Positions 10,316 through 19,490 of a stretch of DNA of 64,000 bases are shown here, one piece after another. Location: the NCBI GenBank assembly GCA_918026815.1, contig CAKJVC010000150.1, positions 124,001 through 188,000 of the forward strand, written 5' to 3'. The notes beneath the pieces are model-generated. The model saw only the letters and a program-made list of their open reading frames with translations, made no database searches and was not told where the DNA came from. The DNA is from Chalara sp. BL73 (Eukaryota; Ascomycota; Leotiomycetes; Helotiales). Positions within the stretch are counted from its first letter, which is position 1, and every line of letters begins with the position of its first letter. The position numbers were made by a program, and so were the translations under genes.

Positions 10316-11603
10316 AGTTGTAAGCTGTGTCAAAATTGGCCATTGCGCCTGTGGCTTCGTGTCTGTCACGGTATCCAGCTCCAAGATCCTGAAGTCGCTG
10401 AGCCCGATCAGGATGATCTCTCGGAGTTTTATCGAGGGCTGCTTGGAATAGCTGAATAGCTGTGTCGAGGTCTGCCATTGCTCCCGTAGCTCGGTATTTA
10501 TCACCGTATCCAGCTCCGAGATTCTGAAGTCGATGAGCCCGATCAGGATGATTTGTTGGAGTTTTATCAAGAGCTTCCCGGAATCGCTGAATAGCTATAT
10601 CGAGGTTGGCTATTGCTCCTGTAGCTCGGTATCTGTCACGGTATCCAGCTCCAAGATCCTGAAGTAGCTGAGCCCGATCAGGATAATTTATCGAAGTTTT
10701 GTCGAAAGCTTCCTGGAATAGCTGAATAGCTGTGTCGAGATCGGCTACTGCTCCTGTAACTCGGTATTTGTCACCGTATCCAGCTCCAAGAGCATGAAGT
10801 CGATAAGCCCGATCAGGGTGATTTGTCGGAGTTTTATCGAAAGCTTCTTGGAATCGCTGAATAGCTATATCGAGGTTGGCTACTGCTCCTGTAGCTCGGT
10901 ATCTGTCACGGTATCCAGCTCCAAGATTCTGAAGTAGCTGAGCCCGATCAGGATAATTTATCGAAGTTTTGTCGAAAGCTTCCTGGAATAGCTGAATAGC
11001 TGTGTCAAGGTCTGCCATTGCTCCTGTAGCCCGGTATTTGTCACCATATCCAACTCCAAGATCCTGAAGTCGCTGAGCCCGATTAATATGATTTGTCGGA
11101 GTTTTATCGAGAGCTTTTTGGAATAGCTGAATAGCTGTGTCGAGGTCTGCCATTGCTCTTGTAGCTCGGTATTTGTCACGATATCCAGCTCCAAGATCCT
11201 GAAGTAGCTGAGCCCGATCAAAATGATCTCTCGGAGTTTTATCGAGAGCTTCTTGGAATAGCTGAATAGCTGTGTCGAGGTCTGCTATTGCTCCTGTAGC
11301 TCGGTATTTATCGCCGTATCCAGCTCCAAGAGCATGAAGTCGCTGCGACCGATCAGGATGATTTGTTGGAGTTTCATCGAGAGCTTCTTGGAATAGCTGA
11401 ATAGCCATATCGAGGTCGGCTATCGCTCCTGTGGCTCGGTCAAATCTCGACATAAATGTCACGGCACGAGCTGTGGATCTACAGATACAGAGGGCAGCTG
11501 TGGTACTATACGAGAATCTATAGCTAAGGAAGGAAGAGGGAGCTCGAGGAGAGCAGGCTATATATACACGAGGAGCTCGGCGAGCTCGCCTAATATGGGT
11601 CAC
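10311..11603 (-). CDS. TPR-array protein, N-terminus supplied by an LTR
   Basis: The 430-codon frame consists almost entirely of eight tandem 45-residue repeats (RATGAxADLDTAIQLFQ..., then DHPDRAQ.LQDLGAGYRD.Y) plus a partial ninth. The alternating helices fit tetratricopeptide-type repeats such as those in fungal NLR and CHAT proteins. The first 48 or so residues (MTHIRRARRAP...) are translated from the 174-bp LTR-like element at 11457-11630, so they are not native. The repeat region proper starts at MSRFDRATGA (11451). At its 3' end the repeat pattern breaks abruptly (DTAYNY stop, where DTAIQLF is expected) exactly where the pseudogene at 7022-10315 begins. It is probably the orphaned repeat domain of a receptor; an expressed protein is possible but unproven. 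Confidence 0.55.
   Translation of the reverse strand: MTHIRRARRAPRVYIACSPRAPSSFLSYRFSYSTTAALCICRSTARAVTFMSRFDRATGAIADLDMAIQLFQEALDETPTNHPDRSQRLHALGAGYGDKYRATGAIADLDTAIQLFQEALDKTPRDHFDRAQLLQDLGAGYRDKYRATRAMADLDTAIQLFQKALDKTPTNHINRAQRLQDLGVGYGDKYRATGAMADLDTAIQLFQEAFDKTSINYPDRAQLLQNLGAGYRDRYRATGAVANLDIAIQRFQEAFDKTPTNHPDRAYRLHALGAGYGDKYRVTGAVADLDTAIQLFQEAFDKTSINYPDRAQLLQDLGAGYRDRYRATGAIANLDIAIQRFREALDKTPTNHPDRAHRLQNLGAGYGDKYRATGAMADLDTAIQLFQAALDKTPRDHPDRAQRLQDLGAGYRDRHEATGAMANFDTAYNY
10316..11450 (-). repeat. 135-bp tandem repeat array (45-aa TPR units)
   Basis: Units recur every 135 bp, eight complete. Differences are clustered at a few positions, such as DKTPTNH/DKTSINY and GYGDKY/GYRDRY, giving alternating unit types. 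That indicates duplication of two-unit blocks. Confidence 0.8.
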
Positions 11604-11630
11604 GTGTGCTTGGGAGCACGCGACGTGACA
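11457..11630 (-). mobile_element. Solo LTR-like element R1, copy 1, with 5-bp target duplication
   Basis: The element is 174 bp, begins TGTCACG and ends CGTGACA on the minus strand. It is flanked by ATAAA at 11452-11456 and again at 11631-11635, a perfect 5-bp target-site duplication. A TATATATAG box lies inside. An identical-length relative lies at 13421-13594 in the opposite orientation. The length, TG..CA ends and 5-bp duplication fit a solo LTR; a small non-autonomous element is the alternative. It sits exactly between the SesA gene and the TPR array. Confidence 0.8.
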
Positions 11631-12276
11631 ATAAACTCATATCAGACTGTTTCTTACTGCCAAAAGTCGCCTCCCCACTGATTATATTGTGATATAAATC
11701 CCCTGACCCTTCATGAGTGTTCATGGCCCCTGGGCCAATGTGCCCAAAACTGCCACCACTGCCGCTATGTATTTGGATAACACTAGCCTCGTCCGGAAGA
11801 GAGGAAGGCATTTCGTTCATTTCCTTAATAGCAAGTTCAAGCTCTTTTATTTGGGTATCAGGAGCGGTTCCCATCTCGCATGCAAGCACCTGCAGGTCCT
11901 TCAATATACCTTCCATCAAACACTCCACTTTATCCCCTTTTCCTAATATACCTAGGGCTTTCTTGTATCGGTCGTACCACTTGTCGTCATCCTTTTGAAT
12001 AACCTTCTGAAATATTCTCTTGAGATTTTCGGCCTTGGCCTTGCTCGACTCCAGAATAGGCTCCAATGTCTCCGGTGCCGTCTCTCCGAGGTTGTGCGTC
12101 CTCTCTTCAGAGCTGTGAAGGATTTCGATGACTAGTGGCAGCCGCGCAGCCACCTGTCGAAATGCCTCTGGCAGTTCCTTCGCGTCTTTGGCGGTATCAT
12201 ATACCGTTTTGGTTGCCTCGATGATTGAGATCACACCTGAAATGAGGCTAACGAACGTAGCCTCAATGCCGGACAT
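11590..12276 (-). CDS. SesA-type NLR N-terminal domain protein with Gly-rich tail
   Basis: This 228-codon gene starts at MSGIEATFVSLISGVISIIE. Residues about 5-130 form the amphipathic helical bundle of SesA, the N-terminal effector-like domain of fungal STAND receptors: VYDTAKDAKELPEAF, an AARLPLVIEIL segment, then a Lys/Glu-rich helix. The C-terminal region (about residues 168-208) is Gly/Ser/Asn rich, with HSGSGGSFGHIGPG and NTHEGSGDLYHN, resembling the amyloid-type signalling motifs attached to SesA-family and lipase NLRs. The last 15 or so residues and the stop come from the inserted element at 11457-11630, so the native end is lost or lay downstream with the TPR array. It could still make a small SesA-amyloid adaptor. 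Confidence 0.7.
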   Translation of the reverse strand: MSGIEATFVSLISGVISIIEATKTVYDTAKDAKELPEAFRQVAARLPLVIEILHSSEERTHNLGETAPETLEPILESSKAKAENLKRIFQKVIQKDDDKWYDRYKKALGILGKGDKVECLMEGILKDLQVLACEMGTAPDTQIKELELAIKEMNEMPSSLPDEASVIQIHSGSGGSFGHIGPGAMNTHEGSGDLYHNIISGEATFGSKKQSDMSLLSRRVLPSTRDPY

Positions 12277-12903
12277 GGCAATCGACAGTGATTTCGGTGG
12301 GCGTATCTATGCTAACAAACTAATTAGTATTTAAAAGCTCTGTGAAAGTTGCTTCTTAGATTTACATTACTCGGACGAGGCTGCTAGATTAGATTGTGGG
12401 GTGTTGCTGAGTGCCAAGAGCGTCTGCGAAAGAGAGGCTTGGAAACTCGCTGTTGCAAGTAGGTTGCAGGTTATCTTTGAATGTTTTCCGTACGAGACCT
12501 ATATTGGGGCAGCAGGAGCGCCACTGGGTCTATTTCTTGCGAGTGGTTTGAAAGTTATTGTGTTGGTCCAAAGTAAGGCTGGCGATACGCCCATATTATA
12601 TAGCTGGCTGAATCGCGATTACTGCCTAACCATCGGAACCCCACAGGCTCCCAGAATAATGGGTGGGATAAAACGTAGAGCATCAGAGCCTTGGCACATA
12701 CCCGCTATTTCCTTTATTAAGATATTTAAGCGAAGCTCTTCCCCGCGTTTTTCTATTTTTGAATATTTGCTTTGTTGTTGTACTAAGCGAAATACGCTAA
12801 ACCCTATTATTTTACTTGAAATTGTTTTTTCGTTTTTACAATAAAGCGTACAATGTCACGGTTCTAGAGTGTAACAATCGGTATGCCCAAGGCGCGGTAC
12901 GGA
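12277..12903. other. No supportable gene
   Basis: Contains a plus-strand 147-codon frame (12401-12844) with no domain, an AT-rich 3' half and no coding-like pattern. The region also serves as upstream DNA of the minus-strand SesA gene. Confidence 0.4.
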
Positions 12904-13327
12904 TGTCATGATACAGAAGCAAGGGGTGATGATGAGGGTATGAGTGGTTTCAGACCCAATACCGGGGAGAGTCGGAGTTGCCTATATAAAGGCCTGTTCC
13001 TATTCTCTACAGTTGCTCCTCATGTTTTTGTATCCTTAGTACTTTAGACCTATAAGGCAATCGCTATTAGCCTATTGTACGCACTCCCATATGCCTCTAT
13101 GCTAGCCCGTGATTCCTTGTGTCGTTACATAAAAACCACGTGCGCTCTGGCCATGTCGCGCCATAGCCGCGAACGCTCATTTGTTCGCCTAGCTCGGACC
13201 CTGGAACTGACCATGGTTATATGAGGGCAGTTCCAGCGTGTAGTTACACCTTTTCTCCTTAGTTTAGAATCCTCGTATTGAGACCTTACAAACAGCTATC
13301 ACTGGCGCCTGTATTGGGATCGTGACA
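12904..13327 (+). mobile_element. Solo LTR R2
   Basis: The element is 424 bp, starting TGTCATGAT and ending ATCGTGACA (imperfect inverted ends). It has a TATATAAAGG promoter-like box near 12981. Its last 87 bp recur at 54591-54677, directly upstream of a gag pseudogene, which identifies the family as an LTR retrotransposon. I see no clear target duplication. Confidence 0.72.
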
Positions 13328-13420
13328 TACAACAAACCATATATAAATATATATATGTATAATTTGTTTTAATTGAATTTATTAAATTTAAATAAACCAA
13401 GTTGTAAATTCTTTCGTTGT

Positions 13421-13594
13421 TGTCATGTCGCATGCTCCCAAGCACACGTAACCCATATTAGGCGAGCTCTCCGAGCACCTCGTGTATATATAGCCTGCTC
13501 TCCTCGAGCTCCTCTCCTTTCCTCAGCTATAGATCCTCTGTATGATACCACCGTTGCCCTCTGTATCTGTAGATCCACAGCACGTGTCATGACA
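13421..13594 (+). mobile_element. Solo LTR-like element R1, copy 2
   Basis: The element is 174 bp, TGTCATG...CATGACA, the same length as and highly similar to 11457-11630 but inverted. It shares the TATATATAGCCTGC box. The target duplication is not evident (GTTGT/GGGGC). Confidence 0.75.
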
Positions 13595-13917
13595 GGGGCA
13601 GCTAAAGTGGCAATTGACGCTATCGATAGAAGGATCGGCAGCATCATTAGAACTGCATTATTTTTTGGATGCAAATCGAATTCTTATGGAGATATAAGTA
13701 AAGAATAATAGTATACTAAGTATAACTTCATATACTCGCAAGAAAAATTTTAAGATATTTAAACTATAAACTCGTCTCGGCACGGTGGGTGTCTCGCCAC
13801 GTAGGGAGTGGCGTTATTACTTTAGCACTTCAAGCTTATCGAAAAGGCAGGGTTCGAAGTGTACGGACCGCTGCAAGCGCATTTGATGGCCCGCGAACGA
13901 CTTTAAGTGTAACAACT
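13595..13917. other. Spacer between LTRs
   Basis: AT-rich, with no gene seen. Confidence 0.4.
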
Positions 13918-14140
13918 CAAGGCAAACAGGGATCTCGATCTGTAGATCAGGAAGAAGGACTCAAAGGTATGAACGACTATCAATTGTTATAACGAAGAGA
14001 ACAAACTACAGATAGAGGAAGGGAAGGAAAGCAGTGCTTTACATACAGGGGACTGGCCGGGGCCAGTGTAAGCGAGGCCCTGTGGTGTTAGGAGCCGAGC
14101 CCCAAGGGGCTCGAAGCGAGATAGGGCCAGGGCCACAACA
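13918..14140 (-). mobile_element. Solo LTR R3, copy 1
   Basis: About 223 bp, with TGTAACAACTC at one end and GGGCCAGGGCC..ACA at the other. It matches 31657-31892 and 53273-53475 in reverse orientation. Shared features are a TATA-type box, a CTTCCCTTC run and the GGATCGAGATCCCTG-like block. Confidence 0.75.
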
Positions 14141-14909
14141 GGTGTGGCAAGTGCAGTGGCTAGAGGAGGAGCCGTATTAGGGTGGACCCACAAGATTGCA
14201 GGCCACATTCTTAAGCGGCGCAATGTGAGCCAAATTAGAAACAGGCTGTGCACAACGAGCAAGACGGATGAATACCCTGCATGTCTTTAGCCACCACAGG
14301 ATTTTCATTTATGTCACTTAATTATTCTTTTGTTATCAAGCTATAATGAACAAAAAGACGAAAAACCCTTTAGATACAAACCGGCGTTAGTAGAAGTATC
14401 CCAGATCTTGGCTTTGATTTTAAGCTATATGTCCACTAAGATCTACTTGCTTGTATCACGTTAAATCTAGCCTTTGCGCTCTGAAGACTGCAGCGATGTT
14501 TTAGCAATTCACTTTGGACCTAGAATAAACAGGCCTGAAGGAAGATTTTGGGTATTGCGAAGCCGTAGCTGCAGTGATCCTTGACTGATTCCTTAGGTGG
14601 GCTATGCCAACCCCCCTATCTGTGTAGCTAAGGATCCATCCCACTAGAAAGAGAATACTTCCTTGACTATTTCAAGAGCAATTGCAAAGGTATATAAGAA
14701 AAAGATCAGTTAGATATCGACCTTCAAGCTAGCAACTACACTCAATATCAAATCGTGCAAAGTCAAGCCGCAAAAATTTTTGACACTACGCTTTTTATCC
14801 ACATGCAAGTTTCCAAGTCGCATTTTTCTGAGACTATATTGCACCTCATCGTCTATTTGAAACAAATTTCTCTAGAACTGTTATTGCACAATTTCCCCTC
14901 GAACTCACT
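14141..14909. other. Upstream region of the 60-aa secreted peptide
   Basis: No gene seen. A TATATAAG box near 14691 and a CA-rich leader precede the ATG at 14910. Confidence 0.45.
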
Positions 14910-15092
14910 ATGCAATTTACCACTACTACCGCTGTCTTTGCTTCTATCTTCATTCTACTCCAAGCAGTATCCGCTGTTCCACTACCAAGTCCGACAGAGC
15001 TTTTAAAAACAAGATCAGTAATAGCCACACGAGGAAAAGGAGCCTCGCCCAAAAAAATCAACGCTGATATAAAGCCCCATCCGGTAAAGTAG
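14910..15092 (+). CDS. Small secreted peptide (60 aa)
   Basis: The peptide starts MQFTTTTAVFASIFILLQAVSA, a textbook signal peptide (charge-poor start, hydrophobic core, A-x-A-type site near residue 22). A 38-residue tail follows: Pro/Ser near the start, then basic (TRSVIATRGKGASPKK). It has no cysteines. The stop is at 15090-15092. TATA and leader sequence sit at a sensible distance upstream. It could be a processed secreted peptide or a decayed small secreted protein; I cannot assign a function. Its first four residues match the second small secreted protein at 47118, but the mature parts are unrelated. Confidence 0.5.
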   Translation: MQFTTTTAVFASIFILLQAVSAVPLPSPTELLKTRSVIATRGKGASPKKINADIKPHPVK

Positions 15093-16237
15093 ATCCACAA
15101 ACCGTAAATAAAGGTTGTGAAAAAATCTAATCCGGCTTCTAGGATCATGGAAAGACTACCTTGAATGATCGTATTCTTAGTGCCCCTGTAGGACAAAGAG
15201 AGCCCTTTCGAAATTACAACCTAGATTCAGCGGATCTAGAAAAGGAACGACATATCACCATTACTCAATCAAAAGGAAAGAAGCCTTAAAAATCAGTGAC
15301 AAATAAAGTGACTGTAAACCTCACTTTGTGAGCTATAGCGCAAGAATAAAACTGTGTTTAAAAGTAGTTGTATACGTCTCTACAATGGTGAAATGCTGCA
15401 GTGCATCAGCCTAATGTCTGTGCTCTTCCTCCATTTCCAAGAAAATGATCGCTAGCTGCGCCAGCATTTCTCCACAAAGCCTCTCTTCTGGAATTGGAAA
15501 TCGTCTAGGCTCCGCATGTCCGAGATTTTTTATTGACAGCAGATATCTATCTTTGCTATTTCGGCAGGCATTCAGAGCAAGTCTTGTTATGCGGACCCAT
15601 AGTTTATGCACACTAGTACTGTTATGGCTAGCTGCACCTTGAAGCCACGGATCCTTCAGGGCACACCAGGTACAGGAACCTGGGCCCCCTCAGGGTCCGT
15701 CACCTGCCGACCCCTTGCCCGAGGTTCTACTGCAACTTGTTATATTGCTGAGCTTAAGGTCCTCAGGCCGTAACGTGCCGTAACAGAAACGACTTTATAT
15801 ATCGGACACTAGACTCTTTAACGCATTCCTTATTCATTCGTTTGGAAGTCTACTTACTTTCGTTTCTTGTTTTGCTATCTGCGTCCGGATCCTAAATATC
15901 TTCTCTTGCGATGGTTCTGCTTGACAAGATATTCCTCCTCTTCTGTGTTAAGATTCTTAACAGTATATAATAACGGTGTGCGAAATCGATAATCCAGGGC
16001 TACCAAGTCAGCATTTCGTTATTTCAGATTCAGCAAAGTTCAGTCGATCTAAGCATCGCCGCATAATAGGCCGTGGCGCCACAAGCTGGGAATACGTCTA
16101 TTATCCAGCGCTTGATCGACCGCGACGACTGATCATTGGGTCCATCCTTTCCTCGAAGAGAAAGGCAACTGCTGCACAGCTGCCAGATACAACAGCCAAG
16201 TGTAAAATCAAGGCTCGAAACCAGCGAACTGCTTCTC
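15093..16237. other. No supportable gene
   Basis: Short opposing open frames only. The segment around 15640-15860 is GC-rich with a TATATATCGG box and may be a decayed LTR, but I found no second copy in the window. Confidence 0.35.
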
Positions 16238-16715
16238 TCAAGCTTTCATACCTGTAGTGCTACAGAAGCTGCGTGCAGCGGATCTATAAAGCTTCGACCA
16301 ATTGGGTGCCCTCAAGTATACTTGCACAAGGAAAGCCCGGAAATAGTCAGATTGGCTATCGGGAAATGCGGGCGCGGTATTGGCATGACTGAAGATGACA
16401 GCCGGTTCTATTGTGGAGAACGTTTTTCTGGCGAAGAATTTCACGAGTTGTCCAAATGCCTCACCTACAGAGACTTGGAGTTTTCGTGTAGCTTGTTGGA
16501 ACGTAGCTCTCTCACGGCTCCCATCATGGCTAGAAGTTCGAGCGATTTTCAGCACCGCAATGCTATGTTTGTATCGTGCAGCTAAACGGAGAGGAGTTAC
16601 ATTATCATCAGCAAACCAGCCAGTTCTGTGCTTCAGAACAAGCTCAGTAGTTTCGTTGTTACTATTTGCTGCCGCAAAATGTAGTGGTGTCCGAAGCTTT
16701 GTGTCGGTCCACAGG
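16238..16715 (-). pseudogene. Ankyrin-repeat gene fragment
   Basis: Minus-strand frame with two recognisable ankyrin units: TPLHFAAANSNNETTELVL and VTPLRLAARYKHSIAVL. A tail without repeats then runs to the stop near 16238. No start codon or upstream domain is present: the 5' side is cut off where repeat R4 begins at 16702. It is probably the 3' end of a lost ankyrin receptor, and differs in sequence from the ankyrin arrays at 18 kb and 39 kb. Confidence 0.6.
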
Positions 16716-16875
16716 GCCAGTTGTAAAACTAGATTTGGGTATGGTTGTATGGTTGTAAAATCTTGCTTGTTCTCTAACTAGGTGAATAAGTCTAAAAATA
16801 CAGTATCGCTCCGCATGCCATGTCACGTGCCAAAGCCTGGATAATTACTGACATTATATTCCCTTGGTACCAACA
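16702..16875. repeat. LTR-like direct repeat R4, copy 1
   Basis: The element is 174 bp, TGTCGGTCCAC...GGTACCAACA, with TG..CA-type inverted ends. It matches 21676-21852 in the same orientation. The two copies flank the HET-ankyrin gene. No target duplication was recognised. Confidence 0.7.
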
Positions 16876-16931
16876 CCTTACGAATTGATTGATGGACGAC
16901 TTCCAAGAACCTCCTTTTGACTGGGGACACC

Positions 16932-17100
16932 TGCTACAGCTACCGTACAGTACAAGAGAAATTGAGTCAAGAGAAGGCGTACCAAGTCGCAACACGAATG
17001 CAGGAGGCGTTGAAATTAAGCAAGCAACTGATGGCTAAGGCTCAAGCTAAGAAAGGAGCTGATATCAACACTCACCGACGGCCTATTGACTTCCTGCAAT
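16932..17100 (+). pseudogene. Ty3/gypsy integrase-region fragment
   Basis: The peptide (KLSQEKAYQVATRMQEALKL, then AKAQAKKGADINTHRRPIDF) has the pattern seen near the C-terminal end of fungal Ty3/gypsy integrases. A stop follows at 17101, where the GDxV segment would be expected. Nothing else of the element is recognisable nearby. Confidence 0.55.
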
Positions 17101-17102
17101 AA

Positions 17103-18061
17103 TCTAACGAATTCGTTCTGCTGGTAGAAGGTTTGGCAGCAGACAGGGGAGGTGACAACGCTAGAGTAGGCGGTCGGGCCCAGCCTTGCCGCCACCGACT
17201 GGCGGCCTTCCCTTGAGGACTTCACGAGTTGTATTCTGCGCGAAGCTGGCTTTGCATCCATAGCGGGTGCGGCATATGTACGGCTGCTCATCGGGACGGA
17301 GGCGGCAACTAATCTCATCGTAGTAGAGAGCAAGATATTGGGTAGGTGCAGCTTGCGGTAATATACGCAGCTTCGAGACGACAGTAGGCGGCGGGAGATC
17401 TATCCTGCCTTTCAAGGTCTCAATAGCGGTTTTACTGTCAGCAAGAGGGACACCGCTGGCGTGGGCAGGACTTGGGTGGGCCTTGATGCCCATTGGAACA
17501 AGGGTAAAGGGGCAGCGGGACAGAGTAGGCTGGGTTGAAGTGTAAGAAACCCATGTTGTAAGGCACGTAGTTGAAGCTGCTAGTACAGAGAAGGGGCGAG
17601 AGGTGGTGCAACGTATCGCGTTGCGTCGCGTCGAAGAGCCTCGCCAGCACGCGACAGGGAGCCTTCGCTTCGGGGCCGATCAGTGGCCAGAGAATAGGAA
17701 GTGGTCCAGTTGCACTTAAGCATACTGACAAAGATCATTTCCAAATTGGATAAAAACCATTGTAGCTCTAGGACCGTCCGGATCAAAGAATCCAATCCAG
17801 TCCAGTTCTACCGCAAGTCAGATCCAACCCGGCCAACCCAATCCATCTAAATCTAGTCCAATAGCCCTCCAATCCAAACGGATCACTAATACGTAGATAT
17901 TGCGAGTTTAATTAGCAATTTGACAAATACGTGCTGAAGATGCCAGAATAAATATAAATAACGAATATATATTTGCTCACTCCCTTAGACTTATACAATG
18001 TCACACAAAAACAGAAAAAAGTGTGGAATTCGAGATAGCAAGGTAAATAAAGGAAACAAGT
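17103..18061. other. Gene-poor stretch upstream of the ankyrin 3' end
   Basis: No gene I can support. Around 17790-17880 there is a low-complexity run of degenerate TCCAATCCAGTCC units. GC-rich frames at 17161-17795 overlap on both strands and carry no known domain. Confidence 0.45.
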
Positions 18062-19490
18062 TTATTGTTGAGATTGTAACAGCCTAACCACGGCTTCGTG
18101 CCCGCTCTGTGCTGCCATCAACAGCGGTGTGAAGCTATTCACCTTGTCCTTCGCCTTGGGGTCAGCGCCCTTCTCGAGCAGTAGCCTGGCTACAGCTTCG
18201 TGCCCGTTCTGCGCTGCTCTCAACAACGGCGTCAAGCCATACTCTTTGTCTTTCGCCTCGAGGTCGGCGCCGTCCTCGAGCAGCAGCCTGGCTACAGCTC
18301 CGCACCCGTTCTGTGCTGCTATCAACAGCGGTGTCCAGCCAAACTTGTCCTTCGCCTCGAGGTCGGCGCCATTTTCGAGCAGTAGCCTAGCTACGGCTTC
18401 GTGCCCACTCTGCGCTGCTATTAACAGCGGTGTACAGTCATAATCTTTGTCTTTCGCCTCAAGGTCGGCGCCATTTTTGAGCAGCAGTCTGGCCACAGCT
18501 TCGTGCCCGCTCTGTGCTGCCCTCAACAGTGGTGTCCAGCCAAACTTGTCTTTCGCCTCTAGGTCGGCGCTCTTTTCAAGTAGCAGCCTAGCTACGGCTT
18601 CGTGCCCACTCTGTGCTGCTATCAACAGCGGTGTCCAGCTATTCGCCTTGTCTTTCGCCTCGGGGTCAGCGCCATTTTCGAGCAGTAGCCTGGCTACAGC
18701 TTCGTGCCCGTTCTGCGTTGCTATTAACAGCGGTGTTAAGCCATACTCTTTGTCTTTCGCCTCGAGGTCGGCGCCTTTCTCGAGCAGTAGCCTGGCTACG
18801 GCCTTATGCCCGTTTTGTGCTGCTTTCCATAGCGGTGCCCAGCTATTCGCCTTGTCTTTCGCCTCGGGGTCGGCGCCATTTTCGAGCAGTAGCCTGGCTA
18901 CAGCTTCGTGCCCGCTCTGCGCTGCTCTCAACAACGGTATCCAGCCAAACTTGTCTTTCGCCTCGAGGTCAGCGCCTTTTTCGAGCAGTAGCCTTGTTAC
19001 AGCTTCGTGCCCGTTCTGTGCTGCTATCAACAGCGGTGTCCAGCCATTCATCTTGTCTTTCGCCTCAAGGTCGGCGCCCTTCTCGAGCAATAGTCTAGCT
19101 ACGGCTACGTGCCCGTTCTGTGCTGCTATCAGCAGCGGTGTCCAATTATACTCTCTGCCTTTTACCTCGAGGTCGGCGCCTTTTTCGACGAGCAGTCTGG
19201 CCACAGCTTCGTGCCCGCTCTGTGCTGCCCTTAACAGCGGTGTCCAGCTAAACTTGTCCTTCGCCTCAAAGTCGGCGCCATTTTCGAGCAGTAGCCTAGC
19301 TACGGCTTCGTGCCCGTTCCGTGCTGCCCTTGACAGCGGTGCCCAGCTAAACTTGTCTTTTGCCTCGAGGTCGGCGCCATTTTTGAGCAGCAGCCTAGCT
19401 ACGGCTTCGTGCCCGTTCTGTGCTGCTATCCACAGCGGTGTCCAGCCATTCACCTTGTCCTTCGCCTCAAAATCGGCGCCCTTCTCGAGT
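18062..19490 (-). repeat. Homogenised 99/102-bp ankyrin repeat array
   Basis: Fourteen consecutive 33- or 34-residue units differ mainly at a few positions (WTPLL/WAPLW, QNGH/QSGH, LLEKGADLEA/LLENGADPEA, DKF/DKEY/DKAN). The DNA repeat CTTCGTGCCC..CTGTGCTGC recurs at each unit. Such near-identity implies recent duplication or ongoing conversion. Confidence 0.85.

Noticed and set aside
12401..12844. 147-codon plus-strand frame
   Set aside because: No domain, mixed composition, runs into AT-rich DNA; no splice or conservation evidence.
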